Assembly: GCA_000434535.1 (NCBI GenBank)
Contig: FR878717.1
Coordinates: 4,532-14,902, forward strand
DNA length: 10,371 nucleotides
Origin: Collinsella sp. CAG:166
Lineage (GTDB): Bacteria > Actinomycetota > Coriobacteriia > Coriobacteriales > Coriobacteriaceae
Direction of reading: 5' to 3'
The translations under genes were made by a program, and so were the position numbers. Numbering within the stretch: the stretch's first letter is position 1; every line of letters begins with the position of its first letter. The notes beneath the pieces were generated by a model. The model was not told where the DNA came from, searched no databases, and saw only the letters and a list, made by a program, of their open reading frames with translations. Positions 7,059 to 10,371 of this stretch are shown one piece after another.

Positions 7059-7099
7059 TGAAAACGATTACAGACATATGAAACTGAAAACGATTACAG
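7059..7099. promoter_or_regulatory. Tandem operators upstream of the sucrose PTS gene
   Basis: Two identical 15-mers, TGAAAACGATTACAG, lie at 7059-7073 and 7085-7099, with starts 26 bp apart. The 14-bp core is palindromic at 10 of 14 positions around CG and fits the LacI/GalR/CcpA-type pattern TGNAANCGNWNNCA. The first copy overlaps a possible -10, TACTAT (7054-7059), but no convincing -35 is seen, so the promoter itself is not placed. The close match to the site at 5961-5974 points to the neighbouring regulator; catabolite control by another LacI-family protein is an alternative. Confidence 0.75.
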
Positions 7100-7154
7100 T
7101 GTAAGTGTCAAAGATGGCCGGGTGCACATGCGCCCGTTTGAGGAAAGGGAAGTC

Positions 7155-8555
7155 ATGGACTACCGCAAATCAGCCCAAGAGGTGCTCGACAACATCGGTG
7201 GCGCCGGCAACGTTGTTTCGGCCGCACACTGCGCCACGCGTCTGCGCCTGGTGATTGCCGATAACGCCAAGGTCGACAAGGAGGCCCTTGAGAATATCGA
7301 CGGCGCCAAGGGCGTCTTTGAGGCCCAGGGCCAGCTCCAGATTATTTTTGGCACTGGCACCGTCAACAAGGTCTACGACGAGTTCATTGCGCTCAGCGGC
7401 GTCGAGGCTGCCACCAAGGCCGAGGTCAAGGAGGCCGCGGCGCAGCAGCAAAACATCTTTATGCGTGCCATTAAGTTGCTCGGCGACGTCTTTGTCCCCA
7501 TCATCCCCGCCATCGTGGCTTCGGGCCTGCTGCTGGGCATTATGAGCGCCCTCAACTTTATGGCCTCCAACGGATTTATCGCTCTCGACACCAATAACTT
7601 TATTTATAAGATTGCCGACCTGGTCTCGGGCACGTCCTTTGGCATTCTGCAGATCCTGATCGGTTACTCCGCGGCTAAGGCCTTTGGCGCCAACCCGTAC
7701 CTGGGCGCCGTCGTCGGCGGTGCATTCATCAACTCCTCGCTGCAGAGCGCCTACACGGTTGCCTCCGAGGGCGTGCAGACCATGGTCACCGTCATTCCCG
7801 GTGTGTACAGCTTTGAGTGGGTCGGCTATCAGGGCCACGTGATCCCCATCGTTATCGCCTGCGCCATCCTCGCTTTCTTGGAGAAGCGTCTCCACAAGGT
7901 TGTCCCCGAGATGTTCGACCTCTTTGTGACCCCGCTCGTCTCCGTGTTCGTGACCGTGCTCGTGACGCTCGTTGCCGTCGGCCCCATCTTCGTCTGGGCC
8001 GAGAACGCCATCCTCGGTCTGATCCAGACCCTGCTGACCCTGCCCTTCGGTATCGGTTCCTTTATCGTCGGCCTGTTCTATGCTCCCACGGTCGTTACCG
8101 GTATCCACCAGATGTACACCGCCATCGACCTGGGCCAGCTCGCCCAGTACGGCGTGACCTATTGGCTGCCCATCGCCAGCGCTGCCAATATCGCCCAGGG
8201 TGGTGCCGCGCTCGCCGTTGCCTTTAAGACCCGCGATGCCAAGATCAAGGGCCTGGCGCTTCCTTCGGCCCTGTCCGCCTTCATGGGCATTACCGAGCCT
8301 GCCATCTTTGGTGTGAACCTGCGCTTCTTTAAGCCCTTCATCGCCGGCTGCATCGGCGGCGGTTGCGGTGCCCTGGTCTGCGCGCTCACTTCGCTGGCTG
8401 CCTCCGGCACGGGCGTTACCGGTATCTTCGGTATCCTGCTGTGCCTGGCCCAGCCCGTGCAGTACGCGATCATGTTTGCGGTCGCCGCGCTGGTTTCCTT
8501 TGGCGTCTCGTTTGTCCTGTACAAGGACGAGCCCAAGGCTTCCGAGCAGGCCTAA
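7155..8555 (+). CDS. scrA: PTS sucrose-type EIIBC permease
   Basis: Membrane permease that imports a disaccharide, most likely sucrose, and phosphorylates it using phosphate from the PTS chain, giving sucrose 6-phosphate. The ATG at 7155 is preferred because AGGAAAGGGA (7141-7150) is a strong SD and MDYRKSAQEVLDNIGG is the normal EIIB start; the upstream GTG 7122 only adds 11 residues lying before that SD. Of 466 residues, 1-85 are EIIB with the phosphorylated Cys26 in AHCATRLRL, and ENIDGAKGVFEAQGQLQIIF at 46-65. EIIC fills about 105-457 with many membrane helices, VTGIHQMY (His318) and the substrate-site motif GITEPAIFG (378-386). There is no fused IIA domain, so a IIA (glucose type) must be supplied in trans, and none is in the window. 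A GH32 hydrolase follows, which supports sucrose over trehalose or beta-glucosides. Confidence 0.9.
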   Translation: MDYRKSAQEVLDNIGGAGNVVSAAHCATRLRLVIADNAKVDKEALENIDGAKGVFEAQGQLQIIFGTGTVNKVYDEFIALSGVEAATKAEVKEAAAQQQNIFMRAIKLLGDVFVPIIPAIVASGLLLGIMSALNFMASNGFIALDTNNFIYKIADLVSGTSFGILQILIGYSAAKAFGANPYLGAVVGGAFINSSLQSAYTVASEGVQTMVTVIPGVYSFEWVGYQGHVIPIVIACAILAFLEKRLHKVVPEMFDLFVTPLVSVFVTVLVTLVAVGPIFVWAENAILGLIQTLLTLPFGIGSFIVGLFYAPTVVTGIHQMYTAIDLGQLAQYGVTYWLPIASAANIAQGGAALAVAFKTRDAKIKGLALPSALSAFMGITEPAIFGVNLRFFKPFIAGCIGGGCGALVCALTSLAASGTGVTGIFGILLCLAQPVQYAIMFAVAALVSFGVSFVLYKDEPKASEQA

Positions 8556-8569
8556 GAGCTTTTGATTGA

Positions 8570-8606
8570 GGGAATGCCCGCGGGTTGTATGCTCACGGGC
8601 GTTTCC
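8570..8606 (+). other. 11-bp stem-loop after the PTS gene
   Basis: GGGAATGCCCG (8570-8580) can pair with CGGGCGTTTCC (8596-8606) through 11 pairs including two G-U, with a 15-nt loop. It begins 15 nt after the PTS stop. The tail (tgtatctgg) is not a T-run, so mRNA processing or stabilisation is as likely as termination. Confidence 0.5.
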
Positions 8607-8613
8607 TGTATCT

Positions 8614-8642
8614 GGTGCCGTTCTCTGGCGCCTTGTTACTTT
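8614..8642 (+). terminator. Weak intrinsic terminator-like hairpin before the GH32 gene
   Basis: GGTGCC (8614-8619) pairs with GGCGCC (8627-8632) through 6 pairs including one G-U around the loop GTTCTCT, followed by the T-rich TTGTTACTTT. It could partly end the PTS transcript and lower hydrolase expression. The stem is short and the tail interrupted, so full termination is unlikely. Confidence 0.4.
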
Positions 8643-8662
8643 CGATCCGTTAGGACTTTGAT

Positions 8663-10204
8663 ATGTCTAATGCACTTGGTCGCGATCTTGCAAAGCTGGT
8701 TGCCGCCGTTGACGCCGCCGCCACTGAGTGCGGTTATGGCGCGTATGGCCAGCGCTTCCATATTATGCCGCCGGCGGGTTGGCTCAATGACCCCAACGGT
8801 CTCTGCCAGGTGGGTGGCGTGTTTCACGCGTACTTCCAGTATGCCCCGTTTGATGTGAACGGCGGCGTAAAGATGTGGGGCCATGCCACAAGCCGCGACC
8901 TTATGAACTGGGAATATGTTGGCGCGCCGCTGCTTCCCGACGAGCCGTTCGACTGCCATGGCGTGTATTCGGGCTCCGCGCTTGCCGAGGACGGCCGCAT
9001 TCGCGTACTATACACAGGCAACGTTAAGCTTTCCGATGCGGACGGCACGTACGACTACGTCAATACTGGCCGCCGCGCCGATACCGTCTATGTGGAGAGC
9101 GTTGATGGCCTTGCCGGTCGGGAGTTCAGCCAAAAGCGCGTGGTGCTGGCGTCCGAGGATTATCCCGACGATCTGACCTGCCACGTGCGTGATCCCAAGG
9201 TGTGGCGCGATGATGATGGGCGTTACCACATGGTGCTGGGCGCGCGTCGTCGCGTGGACGGGCCGCATGTCGAAAGCCGTTTTTGTGCGATGCACGGCGA
9301 AGGTGCCGGGCGCGATGTGGGCGAGATCTTGGTGTATGGCTCGGCCGATATGCTGAGCTGGGAGCTCGAAAGCCGCGTTTCCACGCCCGAGCGCTTTGGC
9401 TTTATGTGGGAGTGCCCGGGATACCTTGAGCTTGAGTCGGATGGCGGTGTACCGGCGAAGTGGCTGTCCTTCTCGCCCCAGGGTCTTGAGGGCGGTCGTT
9501 GGGACCGCGGCAATGTGTATGCCGCTGGCTACATGCCTGTATCGGGCGACATCACTGGTGGCAAGGACGCTTATGAGCTGGGCGAGTTCCGCCTGTGGGA
9601 CGCCGGTTTTGACTTCTATGCTCCTCAGGAGTTTACGTCCGAGGATGGTCGCCACATTTTGATCGGCTGGATGGGCATGCCCGATGAGCCGACCTATGAC
9701 AACGCGCCCACCGTAGCGTGCGGCTGGCAGCACTGCATGACGGTGCCGCGTGAGCTCACAGCCGGTGTCGACGGCGTGGTGCTGCAGCAGCCGGCGCGCG
9801 AGATTGAGCACCATTATGCCTCGGTGCGTGTGGGGGCGGGCTCGTTGGAGGTTGCCGGCGATACCTGCTTTGATGTTGTTGTCGACGGTGTCGACGGCGC
9901 GTTTACCGCGACCGTTGATGGCGAGCTGAAGCTGGTGTTTGTGCCCGCTGAGGACGAACTGCCCCCGCGCTTTGAGATGCGATTTACCGATGAGGGCCGC
10001 GCTTCTGCCGGCTGCGGTCGTACTGTGCGCTGGGAGTCCGTCGACGAGGTTCGTAACGTGCGCATTGTTGGCGATGTCTCGTCGGTCGAGGTGTTTGTGA
10101 ACGATGGCTCGCTCGTGTTTTCGACGCGCATCTATCCCGAGGCCTATGGCGTGACCGTTGACGCTCCGGGCGCGAATGTGACCTACCACGCGCTCAACAT
10201 CTAG
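8663..10204 (+). CDS. scrB: GH32 sucrose-6-phosphate hydrolase (beta-fructosidase)
   Basis: Cytosolic glycoside hydrolase of family 32 that cleaves the fructosyl bond of sucrose 6-phosphate to glucose 6-phosphate and fructose. There is no signal peptide, which fits use of a PTS-imported substrate. The ATG at 8663 has TAGGA (8651-8655) 7 nt upstream. In 513 residues the three catalytic elements are intact: WLNDPNG (40-46, nucleophile Asp43), RDP (176-178, transition-state Asp177) and ECPG (250-253, acid/base Glu250). WGHATSRDLMNWE (72-84) and HGVYSGSA (99-106) line the five-bladed propeller; the C-terminal beta-sandwich runs from about 395 with SSVEVFVNDG near 476. A stretch rich in charged residues (about 196-220), between LGAR and GEILVYGS, looks longer than in most relatives. 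It follows the PTS gene after 107 bp containing two hairpins. Another beta-fructosidase specificity is possible but less likely given the EIIBC partner. No fructokinase is visible here. Confidence 0.92.
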   Translation: MSNALGRDLAKLVAAVDAAATECGYGAYGQRFHIMPPAGWLNDPNGLCQVGGVFHAYFQYAPFDVNGGVKMWGHATSRDLMNWEYVGAPLLPDEPFDCHGVYSGSALAEDGRIRVLYTGNVKLSDADGTYDYVNTGRRADTVYVESVDGLAGREFSQKRVVLASEDYPDDLTCHVRDPKVWRDDDGRYHMVLGARRRVDGPHVESRFCAMHGEGAGRDVGEILVYGSADMLSWELESRVSTPERFGFMWECPGYLELESDGGVPAKWLSFSPQGLEGGRWDRGNVYAAGYMPVSGDITGGKDAYELGEFRLWDAGFDFYAPQEFTSEDGRHILIGWMGMPDEPTYDNAPTVACGWQHCMTVPRELTAGVDGVVLQQPAREIEHHYASVRVGAGSLEVAGDTCFDVVVDGVDGAFTATVDGELKLVFVPAEDELPPRFEMRFTDEGRASAGCGRTVRWESVDEVRNVRIVGDVSSVEVFVNDGSLVFSTRIYPEAYGVTVDAPGANVTYHALNI

Positions 10205-10242
10205 GCGATTCGTCGCATATCGGCGCTATACTGCAGCCGTAG

Positions 10243-10283
10243 CCTACGATGTGGGAAACATCCGCATCGTGGGTTTTTGTTTT
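10243..10283 (+). terminator. Intrinsic terminator after the GH32 gene
   Basis: CCTACGATG (10243-10251) pairs with CATCGTGGG (10265-10273) through 9 pairs including one G-U; the loop can add a GGA/TCC mini-stem. The T-rich tail TTTTTGTTTT occupies 10274-10283. It lies 38 bp after the GH32 stop and suits ending the sucrose transcript. It also lies only 16 bp before the next start codon, so it may act as an attenuator for that gene. A lone -10-like TATACT (10227-10232) precedes it without a good -35. Confidence 0.8.
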
Positions 10284-10299
10284 GGAGGGAAGGTGCCGT

Positions 10300-10371
10300 A
10301 TGGGCGTACAGCAGCTAGAAGAGGCCTGGGCTTTGAGGGCCAGCGCGCGTGAGGCGCGGTTGCTTGCGGCG
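10300..10371 (+). CDS. 5' end of an unidentified gene, cut by the window
   Basis: ATG at 10300 opens a frame that runs without stop to the window edge (24 codons), preceded by a purine-rich SD (GGAGGGAAGG, 10284-10293) that begins right at the end of the terminator T-run. The visible N-terminus begins MGVQQLEEAWALRASAREAR and is predicted to be helical and charged, with no signal peptide. I do not recognise the family. Its start is credible because of the strong SD, but the distance from GGAGG to ATG (11 nt) is slightly long. Confidence 0.55.
   Translation, partial: MGVQQLEEAWALRASAREARLLAA

Noticed and set aside
7122..7154. Upstream GTG/ATG starts for the PTS gene
   Set aside because: The strong SD at 7141-7150 directs the ATG at 7155, and the extra residues do not resemble any EIIB N-terminus.
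9008..10189. 393-codon minus-strand frame opposite the GH32 gene
   Set aside because: Antisense shadow of a gene with all catalytic motifs; no domain is visible.
1..10371. CRISPR array, tRNA, rRNA, insertion sequence or prophage genes
   Set aside because: No regularly spaced repeats, no tRNA/rRNA-like segments and no transposase, integrase or phage proteins were seen.

Overview
The window looks like a chromosomal piece of a high-GC anaerobic gut actinobacterium of the Coriobacteriia, most likely Collinsella or a close relative. This is inferred from base composition and codon choice, the family mix (Pel-type FG genes next to a sucrose PTS) and the style of the intergenic sequence; no rRNA or other phylogenetic marker is present. 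All eight genes lie on the + strand.

Region 1 (1-5750) is the downstream part of a tightly packed exopolysaccharide operon. It holds the C-terminal two thirds of PelF (glycosyltransferase, cut by the window edge), PelG (multi-pass polysaccharide export membrane protein), a CotH-family kinase-like lipoprotein, a VTC-domain protein (polyphosphate polymerase family) and a DUF4956 membrane protein. Successive genes are 3 bp apart or overlap by 11-14 bp and each start has a clear Shine-Dalgarno, so the five are very probably co-transcribed and translationally coupled. PelF and PelG together imply synthesis and export of a Pel-like amino-sugar polymer. The CotH/VTC/DUF4956 trio is the least understood part and the best candidate here for an undescribed accessory system.

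Region 2 (5751-5989) is noncoding and highly structured: a perfect 10-bp hairpin just after the DUF4956 stop, then a roughly 100-nt imperfect palindrome (5795-5894), then a plausible promoter with a LacI-family operator over the expected transcription start of the regulator gene.

Region 3 (5990-10204) is a sucrose-use locus: a LacI/GalR-family regulator (ScrR-like), a PTS EIIBC permease of the sucrose type (no IIA domain) and a GH32 sucrose-6-phosphate hydrolase. The permease imports sucrose as sucrose 6-phosphate; the hydrolase splits it to glucose 6-phosphate and fructose. Two identical operator copies precede the permease gene and a near-identical one precedes the regulator gene, which predicts a local autoregulated regulon. 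Two hairpins lie between permease and hydrolase genes.

Region 4 (10205-10371) holds a strong intrinsic terminator that stops only 16 bp before the start codon of a new gene, of which 24 codons are visible and whose product I cannot identify.
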